DNA of 64,000 nucleotides from Streptomyces sp. NRRL S-455 (GCF_000717875.1 NZ_JOCT01000012.1:186001-250000); one strand, 5' to 3'; counted from the first letter of the stretch, positions 22,760 through 32,312 are shown. Made by a program: numbers and translations. The notes: generated by a model from the sequence alone, not told the origin.

Positions 22760-23608
22760 TCAACTGGCGGTGGCCAGCAGCTTGGTGACCCGGTCCGCGT
22801 CACAGGTGCGCGGGCAGGTGGCACAGGTGTCCTCGGGACGCAGGGTGTAGAACATGCAGCAGCTTGCCCGGTCCCGGGTGCGCAGGGGCTCGCCGCCGGG
22901 GCCGGTCAGCTCACGGAAGGCGGCCGTGCCCACGTACGGCTTCGTGGCGCCCGGCAGGAGCAGCTCCAGCTCGCGCATCGCGCGCCGCTCCTCGATCTCG
23001 CCGAACAACTGGGCGACGTACCAGAGCCCCTCGACGATCTCGTCGGTCGCCATGCCCCACAGGGCGCGTCCGCGCCGTCGCATCCGGGGGCCGAAGCCGG
23101 TCAGGACCGGCTCCAGGTGCTCGGCGACCGCCGACCGCACCTCGGCCCGCAGCGCCTCCTCGTCGGGGACGACCCGGGCGCCGGGCAGCACGGCGGCCTC
23201 GTCGCCGGGCAGGCAGGCGAAGCCGGCCGGGCGGACGGCCAGGTGGCCGAGGGCGTGGCCCGGGGCGGCGCGGTCGAACGAGACGTGCGTCACGGGGTAG
23301 CGGGGCACGCGGCGGTTCAGGAACCAGGGGACGGTGATCAGGAGGCATGCGGGCCAGGCGTACCGGTGCAGGCCGAAGCTGGCGATGACGTCCGGGCGGG
23401 CCTGCTGGTCGTAGTCCTGGCGTATCTGGGTGTCGTCCCAGGCCAGGTACGAGTCGAGGTCGGTGCCCGCGGCGGCGAGGGAGGCGGCGGTGATCCAGCC
23501 GCCGTCCGGGGTGTCGTCCCCGGGGGCGAGTTCGGTGACGGCGAGCCCGGGGAGGACCTCGGCCAGGCGGGCGTAGGCGCCGGAGACGGCCGAACGGGGC
23601 ACGGGCAT
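22760..23608 (-). CDS. FhuF-like (2Fe-2S) ferric siderophore reductase
   Basis: A 282-residue protein. The C-terminal motif SCCMFYTLRPEDTCATCPRTC supplies the CC-x10-C-x2-C ligands of FhuF-type iron-sulfur reductases, which release iron from imported siderophores in the cytoplasm. The N-terminal part (LPGLAVTELAPGDD, then LDSYLAWDDTQIRQDYDQQA) is consistent with the family's sequence. An iron box lies 36 bp before the start, supporting iron-repressed expression. Confidence 0.9.
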   Translation of the reverse strand: MPVPRSAVSGAYARLAEVLPGLAVTELAPGDDTPDGGWITAASLAAAGTDLDSYLAWDDTQIRQDYDQQARPDVIASFGLHRYAWPACLLITVPWFLNRRVPRYPVTHVSFDRAAPGHALGHLAVRPAGFACLPGDEAAVLPGARVVPDEEALRAEVRSAVAEHLEPVLTGFGPRMRRRGRALWGMATDEIVEGLWYVAQLFGEIEERRAMRELELLLPGATKPYVGTAAFRELTGPGGEPLRTRDRASCCMFYTLRPEDTCATCPRTCDADRVTKLLATAS

Positions 23609-23643
23609 GCGATCACCGATCCACGTCGTCGAACGGGTGCTCT

Positions 23644-23662
23644 GAAGGTAAGCCTTACCTTA
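23644..23662 (-). promoter_or_regulatory. Iron box (DmdR/IdeR-type operator)
   Basis: GAAGGTAAGCCTTACCTTA matches 13 of 19 positions of the IdeR/DmdR consensus TTAGGTTAGGCTAACCTAA and is itself a near-perfect dyad. It lies directly before the fhuF-like gene, so iron repression is likely. Could also touch the divergent GntR gene. Confidence 0.78.
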
Positions 23663-23772
23663 TCGAAGATCGCCGGGATTTGAACTGGCGGCCGGTGCGC
23701 TTATGGTGCTTGACGGACGAGTAACAACCCGCCGTAATGACCGCAAGTACCGATACGTCCGGAGGAGGACCC

Positions 23773-24582
23773 GTGAGGCAGGTCGCGCAGGGCTCCGCCG
23801 GGACAGGGGCGCCGCAGGCGCGTGCCGGGGAGTCCGGGCAGGCGGGGCCGGCCCGGGTGCCCCAGCAGACCGGGGAGGTGCGCGGTGAACACACGCACAG
23901 TGAGCCCGCCCCTCCGCGGCACCGGCCTGTGGTGCGACGGGCCTCGGTGCGCGGGCAGATCGTCGACGCCCTGCGGGCCGCGCTGGTGGCGGGCGAGCTC
24001 AGGCCCGGGGAGGTGTACTCGGCGCCGGCGCTCGGCGAGCGGTTCGGGGTGTCGGCGACGCCGGTGCGGGAGGCCATGCAGCAGCTGGCCCTCGAGGGCG
24101 CTGTCGAGGTCGTGCCGAACCGGGGGTTCCGGGTGGTCGAGCGCGGGGCGCGGGAACTGGCGGAGCTGGCCGAGGTGCGGGCGCTGATCGAGGTGCCGGT
24201 GATGCTGCGGCTGGCCCGTACGGTGTCGGCCGAGCGGTGGGCCGAACTGCGTCCCTTCGCCGAGGCGACGGTCCGCGCGGCGTCCTCCGGCTGCCGCGCG
24301 ACGTACGCGGATTCGGACCGGGTCTTCCACCGGGCCGTGCTGTCCCTGTCCGGCAACGAACAGCTGGTCCAGATCGCGGAGGACCTGCACCGGCGGGCCC
24401 AGTGGCCGCTGGTCGGGGGCGGGACGGGGGTACGGGGGCGGGCGGACCTGGTGGCGGACGCGCACGAGCACACGGCGTTGCTGGACGCGTTGATCGCCCG
24501 GGACCTCGAGGTGGTGCGGGAGTTGGTGGGGGAGCACTTCGCGGGAGCGGCGGCGGCCGGTGGGGGATCGCGTAGCGCCTAG
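23773..24582 (+). CDS. GntR family regulator, FCD (FadR) subfamily
   Basis: A 269-residue transcription factor. After a variable 55-residue leader, the winged helix is clear: RGQIVDALRAALVAGELRPG, ERFGVSATPVREAMQQLALEG, VVPNRGFRVVE. The C-terminal all-helical FCD domain contains EVRALIEVPVMLRLA, DRVFHRAVLSLSGNEQLV and the metal-type histidines in DAHEHTALLDAL. GTG 23773 is preferred because GGAGGAGG precedes it; an upstream ATG (23737) has none. The ligand is unknown. Divergent from the iron-regulated reductase gene. Confidence 0.9.
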   Translation: MRQVAQGSAGTGAPQARAGESGQAGPARVPQQTGEVRGEHTHSEPAPPRHRPVVRRASVRGQIVDALRAALVAGELRPGEVYSAPALGERFGVSATPVREAMQQLALEGAVEVVPNRGFRVVERGARELAELAEVRALIEVPVMLRLARTVSAERWAELRPFAEATVRAASSGCRATYADSDRVFHRAVLSLSGNEQLVQIAEDLHRRAQWPLVGGGTGVRGRADLVADAHEHTALLDALIARDLEVVRELVGEHFAGAAAAGGGSRSA

Positions 24583-24980
24583 CAGTGCTGTCCGGAGAGG
24601 TTGGTGACGGTTCCCTCATCGGCGCACCGCGGAACGGCACAGAGCCGGACTTCGGCCCAGCTGTCGCCGGCACCGCCGCCGAGCCGCCGGAGATTCGGCA
24701 GGGCCGATTCGGGAACGCCGGAACGCGGGAGCGGGGAGCTCGTGAACAGGGTCCGGGCAGATCGTGAACAGGGTCCGGGCAGGCGGATGGCCAGGCCCCG
24801 GCAGCAGGCCGGGGCGGCGTTCGGCACCTGCCGCCGGCGGCGCCTGGGGCGCGACGACGAGCGGACGCTGACCCCCCTTCAGGCGCAACAGGGGTACTGA
24901 CGCCGCGTGGCGTCGTGTGCCCTGACGCCACGCGGGTGAGCATGTGCGGACCCAGCTCTCTTCCCGTACCAGGGGATGCG
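24583..24980. other. Intergenic region with 22-bp repeat and strong hairpin
   Basis: No credible gene. It contains a 22-bp tandem duplication (TCGTGAACAGGGTCCGGGCA core at 24740 and 24762) and a perfect 12-bp inverted repeat at 24903-24935. Confidence 0.6.
24903..24935. terminator. Strong hairpin, likely terminator or leader structure
   Basis: CCGCGTGGCGTC, nine-base loop, GACGCCACGCGG. It lies 46 bases before the start of the membrane protein gene, so it may end upstream transcription or shape the 5' leader. Confidence 0.6.
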
Positions 24981-25517
24981 ATGCCCGACCGCGCTGACCA
25001 TGTCCGCCCCGAGGGCGGCGCACCAAGGGGGATCTCGCTGCGACGGCCGTCGGAGCAGTTGCTGTTCAGCGGGATCTACGGACTGGTGCTGGCCAGCTCC
25101 ATGGTGGCCGCCCTCGACGAGACGGGCGAGAAGGCCGATCCCGGTGCGGACGCGCTGTGGGTACTGATCACCGCGCTGGCGTCCGGTGCCGCCCATGGGT
25201 ACGCGCACGTCATCGCGCAGCGTGCGGCCGCCGACGGGGCAGCCACCACGAGCAGCCTGCGGGCGATGCTCGCCGCGTGGCCACTGGTCGCCGCCGCGCT
25301 GCCCACGGTGGGGATACTGCTCGCCGCGGCAGCCGGGTGGTGGGCGGAGGACACGGCTGTGGACGCGGCCCTGCTGTTCAATCCCGTCGCCTTGTTCGCC
25401 TTGGGCACCTCGGCCGCCCGCGCCGCAGGGCACGGATGGCTGTCCTCATGCCTGGCAGGGGGCCTCGACATGCTGATCGGCCTGGTGATCATCATGGTGA
25501 ACGCCCTGGTCCATTAG
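24981..25517 (+). CDS. Small integral membrane protein, unknown function
   Basis: A 178-residue protein with about five membrane spans (LLFSGIYGLVLASSMVAAL; ALWVLITALASGAAHGYAHV; WPLVAAALPTVGILLAAAAG; LLFNPVALFALGTSAARAAG; GGLDMLIGLVIIMVNALV). Start ATG 24981 follows AGGGGATGCG; a longer frame to 24915 begins inside the hairpin loop and is less likely. No family motif recognised. Confidence 0.75.
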   Translation: MPDRADHVRPEGGAPRGISLRRPSEQLLFSGIYGLVLASSMVAALDETGEKADPGADALWVLITALASGAAHGYAHVIAQRAAADGAATTSSLRAMLAAWPLVAAALPTVGILLAAAAGWWAEDTAVDAALLFNPVALFALGTSAARAAGHGWLSSCLAGGLDMLIGLVIIMVNALVH

Positions 25518-25533
25518 CCTCCCCCGGACCGCG

Positions 25534-26322
25534 TCACGCCGTGGCCGCCCCCGCCGCCGGAGGCAACGGCGTCAACACCCGTGCCAGCCACGTCGGCACA
25601 CCCCCGAGCAACCGGAACAACCGCCGAGCCTCCTCCCGCAGCCGGGACGCCTCCGGCTCGGTCTCCGTGTCGGCCAGGGACACCAGCGCCGGGGCCGTGC
25701 CGACGAGGTAGCCCAGTTCCTCGCGGATCCGCAACGACTCGGCGAAACCGTGCCTGGCCTCCGCCAACTCCCCGTCCCGCAAAGCGAGCCCGGCCAGGTG
25801 GCGCCATGTGAAGGACAGCAGCAGCGGGTCGGAGTGGGCCGTCGCGCCCGCGTGAGCCCGGCGATACGCCGCACGTGCCGCCTGCGGGGACCGCGTCAGG
25901 TTCTCGGCGAGCAACCCGCGCCGGAAGTCGAGCAGGGCCCGCTGGCCGGCCCCCGGAGGGATCAGCGCCGCCGCCCTCCCCAGCGCCGCGCGGGCCTCGT
26001 CGGCGCGGTCACGCACCGCGAGGAGGGTCGACGCGTAGGCCAAGTACCCGCGTTCACAAGCGGCCGCGCCACGCTCGTCGTCGCTGTGCGCCAGCGCCTC
26101 GGCGGTGCGCAGGGCGTCCTCGGCCTCCTCCCAGCCCTGCTCGGTGTACAGACACCGCTCCACCAGCAGCGAGGCGCGTTGCAGCGCCGCCGCGGGGGTG
26201 TCCGGCAGCAGAAGGGCGGCGGCGTCGGCCCAGCACGCGCGGGAGCGCAGCCGCCATACCGCGGTCTGGAGGGGATCGTCACCGGCGGTCGTTCCGTTAC
26301 CAGACATGGCGGTATGCGCCAC
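25534..26322 (-). CDS. Helical-repeat (TPR-like) protein
   Basis: A 262-residue, alanine-rich, all-helical protein. Paired helices repeat roughly every 35-40 residues (RASLLVERCLYTEQGWEEAE; RGYLAYASTLLAVRDRADEA; LLDFRRGLLAENLTRSPQAA; WRHLAGLALRDGELAEARHG). The last resembles a TPR unit. Start chosen at GTG 26322 after GGGGAGGG. Convergent with the membrane protein gene (16 bp between stops). No enzymatic motifs. Confidence 0.75.
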   Translation of the reverse strand: MAHTAMSGNGTTAGDDPLQTAVWRLRSRACWADAAALLLPDTPAAALQRASLLVERCLYTEQGWEEAEDALRTAEALAHSDDERGAAACERGYLAYASTLLAVRDRADEARAALGRAAALIPPGAGQRALLDFRRGLLAENLTRSPQAARAAYRRAHAGATAHSDPLLLSFTWRHLAGLALRDGELAEARHGFAESLRIREELGYLVGTAPALVSLADTETEPEASRLREEARRLFRLLGGVPTWLARVLTPLPPAAGAATA

Positions 26323-26472
26323 GTTGCCCTCCCCGAGCACGCCATCGAGCTGTTGAGTGGTGGCGGCATCTCAGCACGAATCGCGGCGCCGGGCCAAGAG
26401 GGTGGGTGAAGGATTTCACAAAGTCGTGGGACTCCGGCCCCCTCGCGGTTCGGGCCGGGACACCCCGGCGTC

Positions 26473-28146
26473 TCAGCTCATCCGCAGCGCCAGGAAGAAG
26501 TCCAGCTTGTCCTCCAGCCGTGACAGGTCCCGGCCCGTCAACTGCTCGATGCGGCCCACCCGGTAGCGCAGCGTGTTGACGTGCAGGTGGAGACGGGCGG
26601 CGCAGCGGGTCCAGGAGCCGTCGCAGTCCAGGAAGGCCTCCAGCGTGGGGATGAGTTCGGCTCGGTGGCGGCGGTCGTAGTCGCGGAGCGGGTCCAGGAG
26701 GCGGGCCGTGAACGCGCGGCGGACGTCGTCCGGTACGAAGGGGAGGAGCAGGACGTGGGAGGCCAGTTCCTGGTGGCCCGCCGCGCAGACCCGGCCGGGG
26801 CGGGCCGCCGCCACGCGGCGGGCGTGCCGGGCCTCCTCCAGCGCGCCGCGCAGGCCCTCCGCCGAGTGCACCGTCGCGCTGACACCGAGGGTGAGGCGCC
26901 CGTCGCCGTCGAGGCCCGCCGTGAGGGGGTCCCGCACGGACGCCAGGAGGGCGTCCGCGAGGATGCCGGTCTCCGAGCCGTCGTGTTCCGTCGAGACGGC
27001 GGGCAGCGGGACGAGGGCGATGGCCTCCTCGCCGGTGTGGGCCACTGCGATGCGGTCCGAGTGCTCCGGGCCCGCCGACAGGGGGTCGACCAGGATCTCC
27101 TCCAGCAGGGCCTGGGCCATCGGGCCGCTCTCGGTCTCCCCGCCGTCCCAGTCGAGGCGGGCCACGACCACCTGCCAGTGCGGCGCCGCGCCGAGGCCGG
27201 GCAGCAGCACCGGTGCGGCCACCCGCAGACGGGCGGCGATCTCGGCGGGGGCAGCGCCCGTCTGGACCAGCTCCAGGACCTCCTGGGCGAGGCGGCGGCG
27301 GACCGTGCGGGCGGCGTCCCGGCGGTCCCGCTCGACCGCGATCAGCTGGGTGACGCCGTGCAGCAGGTCCAGGCGCTCCTCGGCCCAGTCCCCGGCGTCC
27401 GCCTCGACGGCCAGCAGCCAGTCGGACAGCACGGTCTCGCGGACGTCGCGGGCGGTCTGCGCGGAGCGGCCCGTCGAGCGGACCGGGAACAGGGAGTAGG
27501 TGGAGCCGCCCAGGAGGACGCGGTGGGGGGCGCGGCGGCCGGTGCGGGTGGCGGCCAGGTGCTCCGCCGCCAGCCGTCCGCACGCCTCGGCCGGCAGGGC
27601 CGGTCCGCCGACCTTGGGATCGGCGATCAGCCGGCCGGTGGGGGAGAGGACCCAGGCCCGCAGGTCCAGGTCCGAGCCGAGCAGGTCGAGGACCACGTCA
27701 GGGCCGCCGCCCGCCGGGCCCGAGGTCATCATCCGGCGGTGCCGGTCGACCACCGCCGCGAGGTCGCCGGCCCGCTCGCCGGAGACCTGCCGCACGACGT
27801 GCTCCGTGATGGTCGCGAACGCCACCGACTCGTGGACCGCGAAGAGCGGGAGGCGGTGCCGTGCGCAGGCGACGACCAGGTCCTCCGGCACGTCGCCCAG
27901 CTCGGCCTCGCCGGCCGCCAGCGCGGCCACGCCCTCCTGCACCAGAATCCGCACGAACGGCTCCGAGTCCGCGGCGTCCCGGCGCCAGGCCAGGCCCGTG
28001 AGCACCAGCTCGCCGCCCGACAGGTAGCGGCTGGGGTCGCGGAGATCGGTGGTCATCACACCGCGCACGGTGCGGTCCAGCTCGTCCTCGCCGCCCAGCA
28101 GCTTGAGGCCCAGCGCGTCCGTCTCCAGCAATGCGCGCAGCCGCAT
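26473..28146 (-). CDS. PucR family transcriptional regulator of purine catabolism
   Basis: A 557-residue regulator. Residues 1-130 form the PucR N-terminal domain (MRLRALLETDALGLKLLGGE, TGLAWRRDAAD, CARHRLPLFAVHESVAFATI). A central GGDEF-like region follows. The C-terminal helix-turn-helix is LEAFLDCDGSWTRCAARLHL then NTLRYRVGRIEQLTGRDLS. Divergent orientation from the xdh operon (260-bp gap) strongly suggests it controls it. In relatives, PucR proteins respond to purine-degradation intermediates. Confidence 0.93.
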   Translation of the reverse strand: MRLRALLETDALGLKLLGGEDELDRTVRGVMTTDLRDPSRYLSGGELVLTGLAWRRDAADSEPFVRILVQEGVAALAAGEAELGDVPEDLVVACARHRLPLFAVHESVAFATITEHVVRQVSGERAGDLAAVVDRHRRMMTSGPAGGGPDVVLDLLGSDLDLRAWVLSPTGRLIADPKVGGPALPAEACGRLAAEHLAATRTGRRAPHRVLLGGSTYSLFPVRSTGRSAQTARDVRETVLSDWLLAVEADAGDWAEERLDLLHGVTQLIAVERDRRDAARTVRRRLAQEVLELVQTGAAPAEIAARLRVAAPVLLPGLGAAPHWQVVVARLDWDGGETESGPMAQALLEEILVDPLSAGPEHSDRIAVAHTGEEAIALVPLPAVSTEHDGSETGILADALLASVRDPLTAGLDGDGRLTLGVSATVHSAEGLRGALEEARHARRVAAARPGRVCAAGHQELASHVLLLPFVPDDVRRAFTARLLDPLRDYDRRHRAELIPTLEAFLDCDGSWTRCAARLHLHVNTLRYRVGRIEQLTGRDLSRLEDKLDFFLALRMS

Positions 28147-28405
28147 GCTCGTCGCCGCCGTTCTTTGTCTCGATCACGTTTCCACAGGAAGACGAGGACG
28201 TTCCTGAGGGCCTTTGTTCATACGAATCTACAAGATGCCCGTCCTGGCCAGCCAACTCCTTCATGGTTTCCGTGACTGACCCGTCGGAGTGCCGCCCTGT
28301 GTACTGAGTCCCATACGCGTCAACAGCACATGACGAGCCGGGACCGCCGCACACGGATTGGCTCAATCTGATCGCCCCACGAGATGACGGAGAAGAGAGC
28401 CGGTC
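28147..28405. promoter_or_regulatory. Divergent pucR/xdh control region
   Basis: The 259-bp gap holds both promoters. A near-dyad TTCATACGAA (about 28218) within TTTGTTCATACGAATC is a possible regulator site; there is no clean -35/-10 pair to report. The xdh ribosome site is GGAGAAGAGAG (28390-28400). Confidence 0.4.
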
Positions 28406-29296
28406 ATGGACTTCCTTCGCCCCGCCAGCTGGGAGGAGGCGCTCGCCGCGAAAGCCGAGCACCCCACCGCTGTGCCGATTGCGGGTGGCACCGACGTGAT
28501 GGTCGAGATCAACTTCGACCACCGCCGGCCCGAGTACCTCATGGACCTGAACCGCGTCGGTGACCTCTCCGAGTGGGAGGTCGGCGAGGAGAGCGTCCGG
28601 CTGGGCGCCTCCGTGCCGTACACCAGGATCATGGAGAACCTGCGCGCGGAGCTGCCGGGCCTGGCCCTCGCCTCGCACACGGTCGCCTCCCCGCAGATCC
28701 GCAACCGCGGCGGCGTCGGCGGCAACCTCGGCACCGCCTCCCCGGCCGGCGACGCCCACCCCGCGCTGCTCGCCGCGGGCGCAGAGGTGGAGGTCGAGTC
28801 GGTGCGCGGGTCGCGTCGCATCCCGATCGACGAGTTCTACAAAGGCGTGAAGCGCAACGCGCTCGCGGCCGATGAGCTGATCCGGGCCGTGCACGTGAAG
28901 AAGGCCGACGGGCCGCAGCAGTTCTCCAAGGTGGGGACCCGGAACGCGATGGTCATCGCTGTCTGCGCCTTCGGGCTGGCGCTGCACCCGCGGACACGGA
29001 CCGTGCGGACCGGTATCGGCTCCGCCGCGCCGACACCCGTTCGGGCCAAGGCCGCCGAGGAGTTTCTGAACGCCGCTCTGGAGGAGGGCGGCTTCTGGGA
29101 CAACGGGAAGATCATCACCCCGTCCGTCGCCAAGCGGTTCGCGGACCTGTGCTCCGCCGCCTGCAACCCGATCGACGACGTCCGGGGCACCGCGAGCTAC
29201 CGCCGCCACGCGGTCGGCATCATGGCCCGCCGCACGCTGACCTGGACCTGGGAGTCCTACCGCGGCGCCCGCCACATCACCGAGGGAGCCGCGTGA
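28406..29296 (+). CDS. Xanthine dehydrogenase, FAD-binding subunit
   Basis: A 296-residue subunit that passes electrons from the iron-sulfur centres to FAD. FAD-binding motifs are IAGGTDVMVEIN (about residue 30) and VASPQIRNRGGVGGNLGT with PAGDAHPALLAAGA. The CO dehydrogenase flavoprotein C-terminal domain ends at ARRTLTWTWESYRGA. First gene of the xdh operon; its stop overlaps the next start (TGATG). Confidence 0.95.
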   Translation: MDFLRPASWEEALAAKAEHPTAVPIAGGTDVMVEINFDHRRPEYLMDLNRVGDLSEWEVGEESVRLGASVPYTRIMENLRAELPGLALASHTVASPQIRNRGGVGGNLGTASPAGDAHPALLAAGAEVEVESVRGSRRIPIDEFYKGVKRNALAADELIRAVHVKKADGPQQFSKVGTRNAMVIAVCAFGLALHPRTRTVRTGIGSAAPTPVRAKAAEEFLNAALEEGGFWDNGKIITPSVAKRFADLCSAACNPIDDVRGTASYRRHAVGIMARRTLTWTWESYRGARHITEGAA

Positions 29297-29847
29297 TGCG
29301 TGTCCACTTCACGGTCAACGGCCGACCGCAGGAAGCCGACGACGTGTGGGAGGGCGAGTCCCTGCTGTACGTGCTGAGGGAGCGCCTCGGCCTTCCGGGG
29401 TCGAAGAACGCCTGTGAGCAGGGCGAGTGCGGGTCGTGCACCGTACGGCTCGACGGTGTGCCGGTGTGTGCGTGCCTGGTGGCGGCCGGCCAGGTGGAGG
29501 GCCGTGAGGTCGTCACCGTCGAGGGGCTCGCCGACTACGCGAGACACCGGTCCTGCGGCAGCGGCGAAGCCGGAGGGAGGCAGGCCGACGGCACCGACTC
29601 GCAGACCGGCGAGGGCACCGAGCTGGCCCCGATCCAGCAGGCGTTCATCGACGCCGGCGCCGTCCAGTGCGGCTTCTGCACGCCCGGTCTGCTGGTCGCC
29701 GCCGACGAGATGCTGGAGCGCAACCCCGACCCGACCGACGCGGACATCCGCGAGGCCCTGTCGGGCAACCTGTGCCGCTGCACCGGCTACGAGAAGATCA
29801 TGGACGCGGTCCGCCTCGCGGCCGCCCGGCAGGGAGAGGCGGTCTGA
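29296..29847 (+). CDS. Xanthine dehydrogenase, 2Fe-2S subunit
   Basis: A 183-residue ferredoxin-like subunit. The first cluster is bound by CEQGECGSC (about residue 40) with a later C-x-C; the second by CGFCTPG and CRCTGYEKI. A Gly/Asp/Thr-rich insertion (ADGTDSQTGEGTE) lies between the clusters. ATG 29296 overlaps the previous stop; GTG 29293 in the same frame is possible. Works with the flanking FAD and molybdenum subunits. Confidence 0.95.
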   Translation: MRVHFTVNGRPQEADDVWEGESLLYVLRERLGLPGSKNACEQGECGSCTVRLDGVPVCACLVAAGQVEGREVVTVEGLADYARHRSCGSGEAGGRQADGTDSQTGEGTELAPIQQAFIDAGAVQCGFCTPGLLVAADEMLERNPDPTDADIREALSGNLCRCTGYEKIMDAVRLAAARQGEAV

Positions 29848-29849
29848 TC

Positions 29850-32249
29850 ATGTCTTCCCCCAACGGAACGCCCACCAAGATCACCCAGGGTTCGCAGACC
29901 AAGGGCGGCATCGGCGAGTCCACTCTCCGCCCGGACGGCACCCTCAAGGTCACCGGCGAGTTCGCGTACTCGTCCGACATGTGGCACGAGGACATGCTCT
30001 GGGGGCAGATCCTCCGGTCGACGGTCGCGCACGCGGAGATCGTGTCCATCGACACGAGCGAGGCCCTGGCCCTGCCGGGCGTCCACGCCGTCCTGACCTA
30101 CGACGACCTGCCCACGGACGTGAGGCACTACGGGCTGGAGATCCAGGACACCCCGGTCCTCGCCCACGGCAAGGTCCGCCACCACGGCGAGCCGGTCGCG
30201 ATCGTCGCCGCCGACCATCCGGAGACCGCCCGCCGCGCCGCCGCCAAGATCAAGGTCGACTACCGCGAACTGCCCGTCCTCACCGACGAGGCCTCCGCGA
30301 CCGCCCCGGACGCCGTCCTCGTCCACGAGAACCGCGACGATTACCACGCCGGTCACGTCCCGCACCCCAACATCCTCCACCGCCAGCCGATCGTGCGCGG
30401 CGACGTGGCCGCGGCCCGTCGGCGCGCCGCCGTGATCATCGAGGGCGAGTACACCTTCGGCATGCAGGACCAGGCCTTCCTCGGCCCCGAGTCCGGTCTC
30501 GCCGTGCCGGAGGAGGACGGCGGCGTCCACCTCTACATCGCCACCCAGTGGCTGCACAGCGACCTGCGGCAGATCGCGCCCGTGCTCGGCCTGCCCGAGG
30601 ACAAGGTGCGGATGACGCTGTCCGGCGTCGGCGGCGCGTTCGGCGGGCGCGAGGACCTGTCGATGCAGATCCACGCCTGCCTCCTGGCGCTGCGCACGGG
30701 CAAACCCGTCAAGATCGTCTACAACCGGTTCGAGTCCTTCTTCGGGCACGTCCACCGCCACCCGGCCAAGCTGCACTACGAGCACGGGGCCACGCGCGAC
30801 GGCAAGCTGACGCACATGAAGTGCCGGATCGTCCTGGACGGCGGCGCCTACGCCTCGGCCTCCCCGGCGGTCGTCGGCAACGCCTCCTCCCTGTCCGTCG
30901 GCCCGTACGTGATCGACGACGTGGACATCGAGGCCATCGCCCTCTACACCAACAACCCGCCCTGCGGCGCCATGCGCGGCTTCGGCGCCGTCCAGGCGTG
31001 CTTCGCCTACGAGGCGCAGATGGACAAGCTCGCCGAGGAACTCGGCATGGACCCGGTGGAGTTCCGTCAGCTCAACGCCATGGAGCAGGGCACCATCATG
31101 CCCACCGGGCAGCCGGTCGACTCCCCGGCGCCGGTCGCCGAACTCCTGCGCCGCGTCAAGGCGATGCCGATGCCGCCGGAGCGGCAGTGGGAGAGCAGCG
31201 AGGGCGCCGACCTGCGGGAGCTGCCGGGCGGCCTGTCCAACACCACGCACGGCGAAGGCGTCGTACGCGGGGTCGGCTACGCGGTCGGCATCAAGAACGT
31301 GGGCTTCTCCGAGGGCTTCGACGACTACTCGACCGCGAAGGTCCGGATGGAGGTCGTGGGCGGCGAGCCCGTCGTCACCGTCCACACGGCGATGGCCGAG
31401 GTCGGCCAGGGCGGTGTCACGGTCCACGCGCAGATCGCCCGCACCGAGCTGGGCGTCACCCAGGTGACCATCAACCCGGCCGACACTCAGGTGGGCAGCG
31501 CCGGTTCGACCTCCGCCTCCCGGCAGACGTACGTCACCGGCGGCGCGATCAAGAACGCCTGCGAGCTGGTGCGCGAGAAGGTGCTGGAGATGGGACGCCG
31601 CAAGTTCGGCTCCTACCACCCGGCCTGGGCGACGGCCGAACTTCTGCTGGAAGGCGGCAAGGTCGTCACGGACGGCGGCGAGGCCCTCGCCGACCTGGCC
31701 GATGTCCTGGAGGATGAGAACGTCGAGGTCGAGGAGGAGTGGCGGCACCGGCCGACCGAGCCCTTCGACCTGCGCACCGGCCAGGGCAACGGGCACGTCC
31801 AGTACTCCTTCGCCGCCCACCGCGCCGTCGTCGAGGTCGACACCGAACTCGGCCTGGTGAAGGTCGTCGAGCTGGCCTGCGCCCAGGACGTCGGCAAGGC
31901 GCTCAACCCGCTGTCCGTGCTCGGCCAGATCCAGGGCGGCACGACCCAGGGCCTGGGCATGGCGGTCATGGAGGAGATCGTCGTCGACCCGAAGACGGCG
32001 AAGGTGAAGAACCCGTCCTTCACCGACTATCTGATCCCGACCATCCTCGACACGCCGACCATCCCGGTCGACGTCCTCGAACTCGCCGACGAGCACGCCC
32101 CGTACGGGCTGCGCGGCGTCGGCGAGGCACCCACCCTGTCGTCGACCCCGGCGGTCCTCGCGGCGATCCGCGACGCGACCGGCCTGGAGCTGAACAGGAC
32201 GCCGGTCCGCCCCGAGCACCTGACCGGCACGCACCTCTCCGAGGGCTGA
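29850..32249 (+). CDS. Xanthine dehydrogenase, molybdopterin-binding subunit
   Basis: A 799-residue catalytic subunit that hydroxylates hypoxanthine/xanthine. It has an N-terminal hammerhead domain (LKVTGEFAYSSDMW to IKVDYRELPVL) and the molybdenum-binding regions GVGGAFGGREDL, CGAMRGFGAVQACFA, EVGQGGVTVHAQIA and a C-terminal GLRGVGEAPTLSSTPAVL with the Glu base in VGEAP. Start ATG 29850 lies just past the 2Fe-2S stop, GGAGAGG upstream. Substrate assignment rests on the PucR/XdhC context. Confidence 0.95.
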   Translation: MSSPNGTPTKITQGSQTKGGIGESTLRPDGTLKVTGEFAYSSDMWHEDMLWGQILRSTVAHAEIVSIDTSEALALPGVHAVLTYDDLPTDVRHYGLEIQDTPVLAHGKVRHHGEPVAIVAADHPETARRAAAKIKVDYRELPVLTDEASATAPDAVLVHENRDDYHAGHVPHPNILHRQPIVRGDVAAARRRAAVIIEGEYTFGMQDQAFLGPESGLAVPEEDGGVHLYIATQWLHSDLRQIAPVLGLPEDKVRMTLSGVGGAFGGREDLSMQIHACLLALRTGKPVKIVYNRFESFFGHVHRHPAKLHYEHGATRDGKLTHMKCRIVLDGGAYASASPAVVGNASSLSVGPYVIDDVDIEAIALYTNNPPCGAMRGFGAVQACFAYEAQMDKLAEELGMDPVEFRQLNAMEQGTIMPTGQPVDSPAPVAELLRRVKAMPMPPERQWESSEGADLRELPGGLSNTTHGEGVVRGVGYAVGIKNVGFSEGFDDYSTAKVRMEVVGGEPVVTVHTAMAEVGQGGVTVHAQIARTELGVTQVTINPADTQVGSAGSTSASRQTYVTGGAIKNACELVREKVLEMGRRKFGSYHPAWATAELLLEGGKVVTDGGEALADLADVLEDENVEVEEEWRHRPTEPFDLRTGQGNGHVQYSFAAHRAVVEVDTELGLVKVVELACAQDVGKALNPLSVLGQIQGGTTQGLGMAVMEEIVVDPKTAKVKNPSFTDYLIPTILDTPTIPVDVLELADEHAPYGLRGVGEAPTLSSTPAVLAAIRDATGLELNRTPVRPEHLTGTHLSEG

Positions 32250-32312
32250 GCGGCACCGTCCTCGCCGGGGACCTCGTCCGCCGCCTCCCCGACCCCAAGG
32301 AGACCGAGACAG

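Noticed and set aside
26297..27583. Minus-strand frame overlapping the PucR gene in another phase
   Set aside because: Proline/arginine-rich shadow of the real regulator.
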